A stretch of 64,000 nt of DNA from positions 1 through 64,000 of the forward strand of contig JARBJD010000250.1 of assembly GCA_033064195.1 (NCBI GenBank). The letters run 5' to 3'. Within the stretch, counting starts at the first letter, position 1, and the number at the start of each line of letters is the position of its first letter. The translations under genes were made by a program, and so were the position numbers. Positions 22,401-31,414 of this stretch are shown here, piece after piece. A model generated the notes under the pieces. The model had not been told where the DNA came from. It worked only from the letters and a program-made list of their open reading frames with translations, and searched no databases. Origin of the DNA: Blattamonas nauphoetae (lineage: Eukaryota > Preaxostyla > Oxymonadida).

Positions 22401-24962
22401 TTGCTCCAGTGCTGTTTGCAGTTGGATTGTGATCGCATTCAGCTTTCCTTCTGTTTTTGATCCATTCGCTGCCAGTCTTGTCTGAACTGTGGTGAGGGAC
22501 GAGCAGGGATAGACAGAGAAGCCACACAGTTCGCCATCTGACCCACTCGCTTTTGTGAAGCCTGTCGATCCGACTTCGCAGAGGAAGAGGATGAGAGGAA
22601 CAAAGTCAGTTGTGTCGGCTGTGTTCCATCCGCGATACAGATCGAGCAGAGCCGTTGTTGGAGTGATCGACGATTGACCCAGAAAGGACATGCTCGTTCG
22701 ATCGACGACAGATGCGAGTGTTGGCGCTTGCACAAAGAGAGCATTTCCACTCGTAGCTGAACATGTGTCGAAGGATGTTCCTGTTTGGAGAGCGAACGAA
22801 CCAGTCGAAGAGAGGACGATCGACAGAGCTCCTCCCTTCCCAGACGACGAACACGATGTGAACGTCGTGTCGACCACTGTCAGTGTCGACCCAGTTCCGA
22901 GCTGAGCCAGAATAACTCCTCCATCTCCCTCCGACTTCACTGTGTGGAACGAGCAGCTTGTGATGGACACAATCTGGTTGCTGTCTCCACTCGTCTTCAG
23001 AAACGCCCCTCCTCCGCTTCCTGTCTGTGTGATTGATCCGAAATTGGATTGTGTGACTGACAGCGTTGATGGCCCTTCCATTCTGATCACGCTCGCCGAG
23101 GTCAATGTCAGAGAGGAAAGCAGAATGGTGTCCAACTTGAGAGTGGCTGAACTGACCTTCATGAAATCGGTCGTCAGAGCTGTTGTCGAGACAGTGAAGT
23201 CGATTTCACTCACCACAACATCCCCACTCGACACTTCTGCGAAACTGATTGATGCAGCAGACATATCAAGAGCGAATTGTCTGATCAACACATTTCTCTG
23301 CCCAGAGGACGAAAAGAATGGCGATGTCGAGTCAGCAGGTGCACTGACTTCGTAAAAATAACCTCCATCTGATTTCAAGGCTCCCAAAAAGAGCAAATTG
23401 GTTGTGTCGTCAATTGTTGTCGTGACGTCGTTCTTTTTGGAAGGAGGAAGGAAGAATCCGGTGGAGTCGACGAGAGGCAACGGAGTTGTGAAGGAGTCAT
23501 GAACGGCGACGGCGACATCGGGAGTATGCGGCCAGCTGGTTGAGAATGGCAAATGATGGTCCCACTCGAACTTGTTCCCAAAAATGGTGCATGAGGGAAG
23601 TTGGACAACCTTGAAGAAGAGGGAGCCGTAAAATACTTCGTGAAGCGATGTCTGGTGATTTTGAAAGAGGTTGTGGGAGGCTTGTGAAGAGCTGTAGGTG
23701 ATGAGCAAACAATCACTTGAATTTGTGATGAATGACGTGGAAAAGGTGTTATTGTGCACTGTCAAGTCACTTTCGGCATTATTGATGTGGAAATGTGTGT
23801 CTGCACGCACTGCCTGGCAGAGAGTGCAGGTGTTCTCATAAAAGAGTGTTGTGTGTTGATAAGGCTGTCCGCAGAAGGCCCCGGCATATATTGCAGCTCG
23901 GCAATCATTAAAAGTGTTGTGGTGAACAATCGCATCACAACGTGCAAAATATATCCCACCGGCGTGGTACCCACTTGAGCAACTTTGAAACTCACAGTCG
24001 AATACGGTTAGTATTCCTGTATTATATGGGATACAGGAAATGGAGCCCCCAGATTTTGCCTGATAACATTCACGAAACAGACTGTCTTTGAACGTGATGT
24101 ACTGCGCGGGGGATGGTTCTTCGGTCAGAATATTGTAACCAGATGTGCAGCCACCTGCTGGACAGATGATGGTGCATGCTTCATCTTCACAAATGAAAGA
24201 TTCAATGTTGGATTGTGTGGTGCTGAAGAAGGTGTTGTTGGAGAAGAGGAAGGACCCGCCGAGGTTGATGTCGTTCGTCACTGTTCCGTAGAACACTCCA
24301 TCCACATAATCCGTCTTTGTGTTCAACATTCTTGTCTTTCCCGTGCGACTGGCCAGATGTGGCTGCATTGTCGGCGAATTCGAGGTGATGTTGCCGAACG
24401 AGCACGATTCCATCAAAACTGACTCGGTCAGACGGTTTGCCACAATCGGGGAAATATACGAATGGTGTCCATCGCCGAGAGACGTTGAGATCAGACTCAC
24501 AGATCCGCTTGACAACTTGTTTTCAACAAGAAGAGGGAGAATCCTCATTTCTGACGAACGACGAAGATGAAGCCTTTCCAGCACAATCAAAGAATTCCAT
24601 GAAAAGAACAAGTGTGCGGTGGAATTCAATTCGATGGTTGTACCAGCCAGATGAACTGATGAATCCGACGCGTGCATGGCTTGGTGAATCGGGAACAATG
24701 TGGTCGACGTCAAGTAAAAGGTGGCATTCACAACTGAGAATATAAAGACAGTATTCATATTGCAACACATGATCTGTGTCTGTGGAGATCCAGACAGATT
24801 GATCTGACCACTCAGTGGCTCATTTGAGGAGAAATATGGAAGTGCTTCAAGGACGATGTGAGTTGTCTCATTTCTCCGTTTGATAGATGCAAGGACAGAC
24901 TCCAGAGAAATCTGTGAAGTAGATCGACACGTGGTGCCGATTAAAATGAAGAATAGGAACAT
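16482..24962 (-). CDS. Giant beta-helix surface protein with membrane span and pseudokinase tail, copy B (intact)
   Basis: A single uninterrupted 2826-residue frame, ATG at 24962, TGA at 16482. The N-terminus is a signal peptide (MFLFFILIGTTCRSTS). Residues of about 60-2450 are Ser/Thr-rich right-handed beta-helix rungs with recurring patterns such as CSSTG.GG.LFV, SLTLSALSF and HSLCGLSHLPCS; several blocks of about 300-400 residues recur within the protein. A membrane span follows at about 2484-2507 (WMIPLIAGCVVALLVILIVV) with a basic stop-transfer RRRSSKSK. The cytoplasmic tail (about 2590-2820) resembles a kinase C-lobe: VLFDKDGHVNLDL, RWRAPEA, DARRAVVFSLGLVLFE, ACLCVEASKRP. It lacks the glycine loop, the ATP lysine, HRD and DFG, so it is a pseudokinase. 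Role: presumably a surface receptor or adhesin; the ligand is unknown. Intron-free, unlike its neighbours. Confidence 0.9.
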   Translation of the reverse strand: MFLFFILIGTTCRSTSQISLESVLASIKRRNETTHIVLEALPYFSSNEPLSGQINLSGSPQTQIMCCNMNTVFIFSVVNATFYLTSTTLFPIHQAMHASDSSVHLAGTTIELNSTAHLFFSWNSLIVLERLHLRRSSEMRILPLLVENKLSSGSVSLISTSLGDGHHSYISPIVANRLTESVLMESCSFGNITSNSPTMQPHLASRTGKTRMLNTKTDYVDGVFYGTVTNDINLGGSFLFSNNTFFSTTQSNIESFICEDEACTIICPAGGCTSGYNILTEEPSPAQYITFKDSLFRECYQAKSGGSISCIPYNTGILTVFDCEFQSCSSGYHAGGIYFARCDAIVHHNTFNDCRAAIYAGAFCGQPYQHTTLFYENTCTLCQAVRADTHFHINNAESDLTVHNNTFSTSFITNSSDCLLITYSSSQASHNLFQNHQTSLHEVFYGSLFFKVVQLPSCTIFGNKFEWDHHLPFSTSWPHTPDVAVAVHDSFTTPLPLVDSTGFFLPPSKKNDVTTTIDDTTNLLFLGALKSDGGYFYEVSAPADSTSPFFSSSGQRNVLIRQFALDMSAASISFAEVSSGDVVVSEIDFTVSTTALTTDFMKVSSATLKLDTILLSSLTLTSASVIRMEGPSTLSVTQSNFGSITQTGSGGGAFLKTSGDSNQIVSITSCSFHTVKSEGDGGVILAQLGTGSTLTVVDTTFTSCSSSGKGGALSIVLSSTGSFALQTGTSFDTCSATSGNALFVQAPTLASVVDRTSMSFLGQSSITPTTALLDLYRGWNTADTTDFVPLILFLCEVGSTGFTKASGSDGELCGFSVYPCSSLTTVQTRLAANGSKTEGKLNAITIQLQTALEQSTSYVCGSHTATITGNTITLSSSGQFATSSVSSSLTLSALTILFAASQTQPAISVSTGSIVVSGCTVGNGVGDIPVSLATVSGGSLELSGTNTIKLVSPSSPLFSVTSGTLSIGAGTTLTHSAIKRTSSLFDLSGGTTTVTSLDIPSLTLESTSSVFSLTNTATLSISSIAFSSISNEGSGSVIHCTSTGTLSLSSVSFSLCNCGVDGKGRSVFVSRSSFTTGDVVMEDVSITTAGTLGSHEVYLEGQNVGSVVTSDWTRLIGANDATLTNAKLEQVFGSDPKSTTNSGPLGYHLYPHTSGPLFVSEGFWDHGKCGQTRLPCSTLTFGWSLLTESKTTLSLSSDITLSTSLSSPANGASISSSSSQTLSFDSNGQFVVEAGSLSFSSIDLTVPTSLTQPLFVVNGSTLTISDTVTITNPSSATHSASLFKVDGGSLTLSSTVFDFTVHFSSSSALLSQTGGSLKLDTVTIGNVSRTNGDGSVVHSTLSSISDKLNISACSFSACSSTGNGGVLFVSCPVDHNPANLNIESTFGSDISCGQGKKGEWIFLRGHSFESYLKDSTWAGSIDSLIAPTDDALLWGEDGSEEASSEYASLSLLYYLKGFRQATIAVGDGGRDGDGCGRTHLECQSLSTAVSHLSGTSPFEIEIVSALSLNQKETFSSSLTLKPSGKPSTITVGEFGIFEVSSNILTLSDLIFDGKGTERSDSLLSIVNTGSMTVTGCMFKNMKTSGKGSVFSSRLNTGHTLSISNSTFSLCSSTGNGGVLFVEMVGGSFVIPTALTFTGCSSEGKGQNLFVVHSDLESLLSGENLDGIKPELPESGLVSTVEKEKWFGSSSSTPTESSSLLFFWHPHTASSGAVHVHKDGESHSLCGLSHLPCSLIQSSLSKSNTDNTTIIDSSFVLNEGITTANSPSTLTSLSKSVTVSVGVDGKFALSSGSLTLSALSFVQLSSLELLEHALISVGSASSSLTVDDCSFKSFRLSLNALIEHSCSSLTLKSSQFTDIIRLEGDGGVLKSVMEEGMSLDVGSVELSSVWTLAGDGDGFFISFNSISDPSKIPPFTLTGLKYSESAGSEWNSEKKACFVWIEGKRLSEWVKVSDDRFAGSYAPIGMESEWLWSVDWEENLNASLLFYLVGHSGAIGVSSSGYSIVQCGYSGVWCRGLEFGMAVADSKGEKQLNIHNTVEISDVIDLNEEYRIHGKLGSSVLSVVDSGGLVVDSGEHVEIDGVSVIVGIDSSSTVLSCVSSELVLHSIVFSCGGNSSSLINSTLMCVDGEGSVGRFSSLSLLCGVSVDGKLLLVKKGTVQMSDLLVSPSIASSDGLVSVVGGSFSLVSLALPTISFSSTPFVLSSFDACSFTNLTCDSLVSDSVLDLSSGRHVTLSSCSFDGVSLPTSNTNQNNEGDDLESLCSWETGLIVINNISKAIIEQTRFSHLPQGALHVNGSVVSLFNTVFIANSANDATFPSMSRNMRCLSGEVEIENEKSGNEESESLWISSEDCVVKKGSGVTVAGLFVPSLDVSLTRSVMHKNKSVSIELVGSMLIPCGLFLLICEAGSSSNLEGFRVELTPTLFGWTNESSISVSLSSSELAQLNSKFGWNGTLVFGDGFQTSWFVVKVSESDERKALMKQAMKWMIPLIAGCVVALLVILIVVIILRRRSSKSKEKKSLLKQDQAEMNDIPPDKMEIVDDMLNPHSISLVATVSDAPFEKADQSRQSQHQQTFNAARGDQHLDPVLGNEVTLAMSCGGREKRDGVIDRKDTLYNRLHSSNKKPIGKFVTAQQIVQALSRLSKSNTHIALFSRFSSHSVLFDKDGHVNLDLTSVPSTPQSLAHTTLAPSLTQAAVSTQRSVGSGAEKQGEGFELLRWRAPEATAESGEPTKEFDARRAVVFSLGLVLFEIETGAVPHGEIDALNASRQMKSGILPRMELVKDCELKELIEACLCVEASKRPNLDDLEERLESVEFSCGSVVLFDGVQ

Positions 24963-26197
24963 TGACCGATCAGAAATGAAAGACCCTTTCTTTCAACTCG
25001 GGGATCCAAATGTTTTGCGTAAATTCTCATGCATCTTGCATTTTCTCGAAATCTCAACGCTTTCAGTGCATTACTCCATGACACGTCGCTGGAAGTGTTA
25101 TCGCACGAGCATGGCGGTCACACAGACTGTATCTCGAGAATGGCTGATGTAATAAGAAGAGGAATGTCCAGGGATTGAGCTGTTGAATCGTTGTTACTTG
25201 GTGGAGAACATTGAATCAAAAGATAGGAGTGAATTGTGACGAAAAGAAGCAGTTTCTATGAAGAGAAGTGGTCCCCTTTGTTGAGTTACCACCAGGGATT
25301 GAAAAAACCAAATTGGCCCCATTTTCAATTTGTTTTTCAATTTGGTCTCGATTTGTCAATTTGTCAGTTGTGCACAAACTCATTCTTGTTCATTCAAAAC
25401 ACTTAAATCGTTGACGGAAGGCTTTTTCATTGAAAAAGAGTCAATCAGAACATCATCATGTTGTCAAGTGAAAATTGGAGTTTTGGTGATATGGGTCTGA
25501 TCATATCAATATCTTTCTTCCTATCCATTCACCATTCCTCCCAATAGTACACTTTCATCAATGGTATGTCTCTATCAACATTTCGATTCAATTTTTCCTC
25601 AATATTCCTTTAAGACTGTCCAATGCAGTTGGCCATCCAATTCTCCATCTCCCAGCACTCCGCTCTTATCATCGCTCTCATTGGTTCGAACACCCGAAAC
25701 TGTTGGACAATATAGGTTGTTTAGTGTTTCATCTCCGAACATATTCGCGACACCTGCCGATGCAGTTACAGTCACGAACTTGCTGCTCGACGATGGATTC
25801 TGCATTGTCAGCTGAAGTGAACTGGCTCATCCAGATCTTAGTTTCGTACAAAATCATTCTTCTCTGTCAAGATCACTGTTGCTTTGGAAAGGGTTCAAAA
25901 AACAACATCAATTGTCAAGATTGGCTAGAGAACTGAGTACCGTCCATTCAACGAGCTATCTCACCGTTGTCTACTTTAATGTACCAGATGATGATGTTTT
26001 CAGTCATCTATCCTTCCTCTATCTTTATTAAGCTTACATTTTGATGTTTGTTTTTCTTGTGATTATTTCAACACACGTATCTCTTGAAATTGTTATCTTG
26101 TTTAAAAACAGCTTCTAAACAACTCAAGAATGACAGAATGTTGAATAGAACATGATGAAATAGATGAGATGTACGATTTGAATTTTTGGATCCCTGG
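24963..26197. other. Intergenic region upstream of copy B
   Basis: 1.2 kb between the ATG of copy B and the stop of the kinase-SPRY gene. Two short frames (25561-25815 plus and 25599-25805 minus) are open but show no domain or splice context. The A/T-rich stretch 25290-25380 repeats CAATTTG-type words. I see no supported gene here; the part next to 24962 must contain the promoter of copy B. Confidence 0.45.
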
Positions 26198-26677
26198 TTA
26201 CCACTGAATGACCTCCATCTCTGGAGTAAATGGAGTCGGTGTTGGGATATATTCGACACTGTTCAATCGAAATGAGGTTCCTTCACGAGATGACGCAATC
26301 TGAGGAAATGAGAAACAAAAGGAAGAACACACATCCACTCGCATTGAATAAGGAAAACCAGATACATAACACTGGACAGCATTCCCATTCACAAAGAATT
26401 GGACAGTGTTAGGAACTGTTTCCATATTCACTTCCATCACAACAGTATCCCCTGTTTTCATAGACCCTCCACAAACCCGTTTTTAAATATAAACCCGTTT
26501 TTATTCGAAAAGAACTTAATAATCCTAATATCTCAGCAGTGAGTCAAAGTTAGGTGAATTAGAAACGAGTTGCAATATCTAGGTTATCTGCATCTGATTT
26601 AAATTGTGTCGAACTCAATTTCAAATAAAGGGTATCTAATTTCAACTCCCCCTCTCTCTCAGAATATAAGATCGTCG

Positions 26678-26846
26678 ATGTCTAATTTCCCGTCTACCAC
26701 CTCTTCTCCATCACCACCACTATTTTTTCAGAAGATTACCACATCTATCGACAAGCTCATCAACCACCAACACAAAAGTCAATGATCAATTCGTTCTCCG
26801 GAGATCTAATTGAGAATTTGGAGGAACAAACATCACAAGACGATTA
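26678..26846 (+). other. Short reading frame near the start of TIR element copy 2
   Basis: ATG at 26678 reads MSNFPSTTSSPSPPLFFQKI then IDKLINHH; a further block, INSFSGDLIENLEEQTSQDD, ends at TAA 26844-26846 in another frame. Copies 1 and 2 differ by an indel between the two blocks. It may be a first small exon or an independent short protein; unrecognised. Confidence 0.3.
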
Positions 26847-26950
26847 AAAGTCATCCATTGTTCGATGTTTGTCCATGAATGAAGAGAATATCACACGAAC
26901 CGTGACACAACCAATTCGTGTTGTAAACTTGCTTTATCACCATTCAGATC

Positions 26951-29267
26951 ATGTTGGACACTCTTTTACATGATTTAACACATGTTGCCGAGTCAATGAA
27001 TCCTATACAAAGAACTCTGGCCAGCCCACCTTTGCCCGTGGGGGCGTCATCTGGCCTTGTGCGACTGGTGATGCGCGGGACTGATGAGGTACAGCGACAT
27101 GGACAACGCGCTCGAGATGATCTCCAACGCCGCCGAGTACGACTTCATGGCCACCTCCCAGACAGCCAGTCAGTGAGGCACGCAATCGACGTCGCGAAGG
27201 AGTTCTCGGAGAAGACGCTCATACGCACCTTCACACAAGTCGTCGCGGCACTCCTTCTCTTGCAGGGTCTCTCACCACCGAGCTCGCCCGCCGGCAGGTC
27301 CAGGAATCCATCTCATCAGAACCCTTGTGATCCAGCCTCAGGCCCACCAGAAAGCGAGGTCACCAAAGATATCACCCCATTTCATCCACCTCAGGGTGTT
27401 TTTCAGATGACCAGCGAGTCGACAAGAGCAACAGTTGCAACTCTCCCTCCGATCCCAAAGCGAGCTATGCTTCCCCTCACCCTGCTCCACCCACCCACCA
27501 ATTGCTCCTCGCGGGAAGCAGGACGAGCCAGAGCGGAAGGAAGAGGACAAGAAGGATGATTCTGACAACAGCGACTTGATTGAACTGGACCCAAAACCCA
27601 AACAGGAAAACACAACTCGTCCGGCTGATCTGACACGACACACCCCGCCAACAACGTCTTCAGATGCACATGTCGCAACGAGGCAGTTCACATGAGCACC
27701 AACAACAGCCGAAGAGCACCGTCTCTCTCCAAATGAATTGGACAGTGATGCCGAACAGCAGATTGGAGTGGTCAAGCAGAAGGATGGCAGTGTCGACTCA
27801 TCTCTGAAACAGGAATTAGAACAACTCGTCGACACATCCGCATCTTCTGCATCGAATGCAGATCTGTTGCGAATAATCGATTCTTTGAAAGCAACACTCG
27901 TCGAAGTAGAACGACAGCGCTCGGCTGACAAGGCGAAGTATGAAAAAGAACTACGAACAATAGGTTCAGTCTCGGCTGAGGAACACTCCGAACTGACTCG
28001 TCTCACAGAGGAGAACGCTCGACTGACCGAAACAATGTCAGAGTTCCAAGTTCGAGGCAGCTTCGCTGGCCACAGACAAAAACACGCCGGAAAAGAGTTT
28101 GGAGTAGACGAGGCAGAAGATGGAGATGGAGCGGGAGAACAACACGCGGTTGGAGGAGACGAAGAGGGAGGTGGATGAGTGGATTGGGATGAACAAAGAG
28201 AAGAGCCATTCCATCGAGACACTCCACACGAACATTGATCAGCTCACGACTGAGCGAGACACACTCAAAGCCAACCTGACCGCAACAAACCAGTCACTCG
28301 ACGAATCCAACCAGCGGTGTGCATCTCATCTCATTCATCGTCTTTGCTCTTCGTTCTTTCATGCCCTTCTCTCCTCAATCATTCTCCTTTCTGTTTTCCT
28401 TTCTTCCCTTCAGCATCGACACCCTCTCCTTCGAGGTCTCTTCCCTCCTTGCCCAAAACGCAGAACTGGAGCACCTTCTCTCCAAAGACTGGCTCATCAC
28501 GACCGACAAGCAGACAGAATGTATTGGAGTGAGCGAGTCAGCTGCACAACTCTCCTCAATCGAGAAATTCAAGCCTGCCAGCGTCACTTCACACCAACCG
28601 CACTACTTGGACGACATCGGCGACAAGATCGGATCGTATATGATGCACTTCACTGAGAGTGACATGAGAAAGGTGAGAGAGTACTCCTACGCGCTGGAGA
28701 AGGGTGAGGAAGTGAACAAGACACAGTTGCGGCGGACCCGAAGCGATCTGCAGTCCCAAACGACAATCCAGCCACTCCAAGTTCCCACTCTTGCTTAGCC
28801 AGCCAAAACGAAGAGGGGAAAGAAGCTGTCACTCGCACCTCTCTCGCCCGCCAAGCACGTGCCCAGCATGACCCCTCGCAAACAACGATCGAAGCGGAAC
28901 ATGCAGCCGGTGACAGAACACGACGTGGAGAAGCAGCAGAAGGAGATGGAGCGGAGAGTGGTCGAGCAGGCTCGCAAGTTCAACAAATACATTTCCAGCC
29001 AAGTCGGCACCGTCGCTTCGCTCACCGCCGCCAACGAGAACACGGATGGGCAGAAGAGCGTTCTCGACTAGATGTGAAGGATCAGCGAATGCTTCGAAAC
29101 GTTCAAAATGAAGGAATACTTCATCGAGAATGTGGTTTGTGTTTCTTCTCCTCTTCTCATCGTTATTGCTCTTCTGCCATCTTTCTTCACTCCTCTCTCT
29201 TCATTGTCTCTCTCTGCCTCTTCAGGATCTCGTCGTCCTGTCCTTCTGTGTCTTCTTCTCGTTCTGA
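26951..29267 (+). pseudogene. Coiled-coil protein gene carried by TIR element copy 2
   Basis: ATG at 26951. Recognisable blocks in order: VAESMNPIQRTLASPPLPVG; RYSDMDNALEMISNAAEYDF; VRHAIDVAKEFSEKTLIRTF; an acidic linker (DEPERKEEDKKDDSDNSDLI); coiled coil SLKATLVEVERQRSADKAKY to TRLTEENARLTETMSEF; MEMERENNTRLEETKREVDE; intron 28317-28413; LSFEVSSLLAQNAELEHLLS; a basic segment MTPRKQRSKRNMQPVTEHDV; coiled coil EKQQKEMERRVVEQARKFNK; possible intron 29132-29225; a hydrophobic end DLVVLSFCVFFSF. Third positions are GC-rich across the blocks, as expected of real coding. Several blocks are in different frames, and a TAG after VPTLA (28797-28799) is shared with copy 1. Function unknown; probably a captured host gene. 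Confidence 0.5.
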
Positions 29268-31414
29268 CAACAGATCGAGACTGAGACACGGTCATCCCCT
29301 GTGGACACGCGCTCTTCAGCCATCTTACATCCTCACTACCCATTCTTTAGATCCATTCTCATTTCATCAATCAATATCAAGTGCAATTTCTCTCTCAATA
29401 CCATCACCAATGCATTTCTAGGAATATATAAGATGACTTTTTTCCACTATAGTTCGAATTCTGGGTCTAGGTGAATAAAAACGGGTTTATATATTTTTGA
29501 CGGGTTTGTGGAGGCACTATCAGCGGTTCGTGGCACTCATAATGGAGCTCCATTCCTTCTGTTGATGGTGATCTGAGCAAAAGCAAGCCGTCAAATGAAG
29601 ACAACCGAATAAATGAATCAAATGTTTCGAAAGCGTGAAGCGGTGAGAGAGAGCGTGATGCCGGAGTAATGTGAATATCGAAGGCAGTATCATCGTTGAG
29701 GATGGGGAGTGACGTGAGAGTGACTGAGATGGAGACAATTCCACACGTGATCGGTTCTGAGAGGGTGACAACGCCCATCAACCTCATTGTGCCATCCTCT
29801 TCTTTCTTCTCATCCTCCAGTTTGATCCGAGTGAATGTTTGATCTCTTATTTGATAACAACGTGGTGGACGGATGATGAGAGGAGGAAGGTTTGCGACTT
29901 GCTCCATGCGGAGACTTTCGACGAGGTTGTCATATTTCCTTTTGGTCTCCTGGAGTGATTTTTCGGCTTCAGTGTGTTGGGTGAGTTGTTTCTCGAGAGA
30001 CTGAATTTGATTGAGGCGTACTTTCGAGAGTGGCGATTCTGATCCCAACATCCTTTCGAGTAGCCGACCTTTGAACAGTTGGGTTGAGGTTGCTCGAGAA
30101 TCAGGATTCTAAGATTCGAAACAAAGGACAAGAAACAATGGCAAGAACATGAGGAGAGGATGAGAGGAAGTAATAATTGAGATGAAGGAGAGAACGAAAG
30201 CGAGTGAAAGGCAGACATGGTCAAGAAGTCGGAGGAGCACTCCTCGGAAGTCTGGGTGAAGTGTCTTCGAGATATTGGACTCGTCGAAGTCCTCAATCGC
30301 TCGAATTATTTTGGGCAATGATCTTTCATCAAACAAAGGCCATCTTGTCACCATCCGATACAGTATCACTCCCAACGACCAGATGTCACTCGCTGGTGTT
30401 CCGCGTTGGTTCGGATCTTTCACTCGTTCTGGCGAATTGTATTCAAATGTCCCAATCTCCTTCGCTGAATGCGATGTGTTTATTCCAGATGCATCCGCTG
30501 CTCCCAAATCACCTGAGACATCACAAAAATGGAATGAAAAAGTGTGAGGGAAGATGTGATCATAGTGGCAAAATAGTTCGAAAGTAGAAGTAAATAATAA
30601 TTCACAAAAACGCACACAGAGCATCGCTCGGTTGTCTTCCATCAGAAGAACGTTCTCAGGCTTCAGATCTCCGTGAGCCATCGGATGTGATGGATGGGTG
30701 TGCATGACACACAGACCTTCAGCAATGTCGATGCAAATCTGAACTGCAACCTGGAATATGAATCAGAAATGATGTTTTTCAAGTTAATCGGGGAAAATGG
30801 GAATGAAGAATGAAACATGTTTGAACACCTCAAGAGGGATCGATTCGTTGCGAGATTCGTAATCAAGCATCAAGTCCTTCAAATTCCTTTTACCAAGCTC
30901 CATCACAATTCCATGATATCCATTTATCACAATCGATTCATGCAATCCAACAATTCGAGGATGTCGGAATCGCTCCAGCAGTGACGCTTCACGCTCTCCC
31001 CGTTTTGAATCTGCCTCCGACAAACGAGGCATCAATTTCAGAGCATAAGACTTTCCTGTTGCAGAGTGTTTGACTTCCAGGACTCGACCACAAGCCCCTT
31101 CGTTGATTGGACGTACAAGCGTGTCTGAAACACAACCATTGAAAATGATCGAACAGCTAAGCACAACACATACATCCTTGTGGAAGCAATGTTTCGAGAT
31201 TGGTTGCCATTTGACAGTCGATCTTTGAACCCTTTATTAAAAAGTTTCACATTTTATCCAGAGTTTGACAATAATTTATACGTTCTGCTTTACTTCCATT
31301 GATGAGCATAAACATGGAGATTGGAATATCCTTCCTATTAGTGAGTCATACAACGAGTGTTCAGCAATTCCGAGTCCTTCGAAGTAACTATTGTGAAATG
31401 GAAGTAAAAGGAAG

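Larger units (their letters stand above)
26462..29518 (+). mobile_element. 3-kb TIR element, copy 2 (complete)
   Basis: The left terminus is AGACCCTCCACAAACCCGTT; the right terminus, inverted, is AGTGCCTCCACAAACCCGTC. After a short variable stretch both continue into TATAAACCCGTTTTTATTC, giving TIRs of about 45 bp. Flanking AT (26460-26461 and 29519-29520) fits a 2-bp duplication, because removing the element plus one AT restores the kinase-SPRY frame. The 3057-bp element contains a small frame at 26678-26846 and the coiled-coil gene at 26951-29267. No DDE motif was recognised. Termini and 2-bp target suggest a Tc1/mariner-like or related system mobilising it in trans; this is inference. Confidence 0.8.
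26198..31210 (-). pseudogene. Protein kinase with coiled coil and SPRY-like C-terminus, split by TIR element copy 2
   Basis: Exons on the minus strand are 31210-31174, 31124-30829, 30750-30618, 30512-30217, 30108-29521 and 26459-26198, with introns of 49, 78, 105 and 108 nt. Kinase features: glycine loop INEGACGRV (19-27), ATP-binding Lys42 (YALKLM), catalytic loop HGDLKPEN (137-144, Gly replacing Arg of HRD), DLG (157-159), NSPERV and SDIWSLGVILYRM. A short coiled coil (about 290-330) follows, then a SPRY-like domain whose end reads TVQFFVNGNAVQCYVSG and EGTSFRLNSVEYIP. Kinase-SPRY proteins of this layout are abundant in oxymonads. The TIR element sits within the SPRY-like domain. Joined with one AT, the exons give exactly 538 codons ending in TAA (26198), so the pre-insertion gene was intact. 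As it stands the protein would be truncated and the kinase domain left whole. Confidence 0.8.

Noticed and set aside
17000-24800. Many plus-strand frames of 60-200 codons opposite copy B
   Set aside because: They are antisense shadows of a 2826-codon gene with strongly biased codons, and none shows a domain.
25675-25700. B-box-like GGTTCGAACAC suggesting a tRNA gene
   Set aside because: No matching T-stem, acceptor stem or A box around it.
28797-28799. TAG as a glutamine codon (alternative code, as in some oxymonads)
   Set aside because: Intact genes in the window end in TGA and TAA at sensible places and use CAA/CAG for Gln. In-frame TAGs occur only in genes that are damaged in other ways.
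26460-29520. TA target duplication (Tc1/mariner standard) for the 3-kb TIR element
   Set aside because: Removing the element with one TA leaves CTG ATA TGA in the kinase-SPRY gene, whereas AT restores an open frame of exactly 538 codons.
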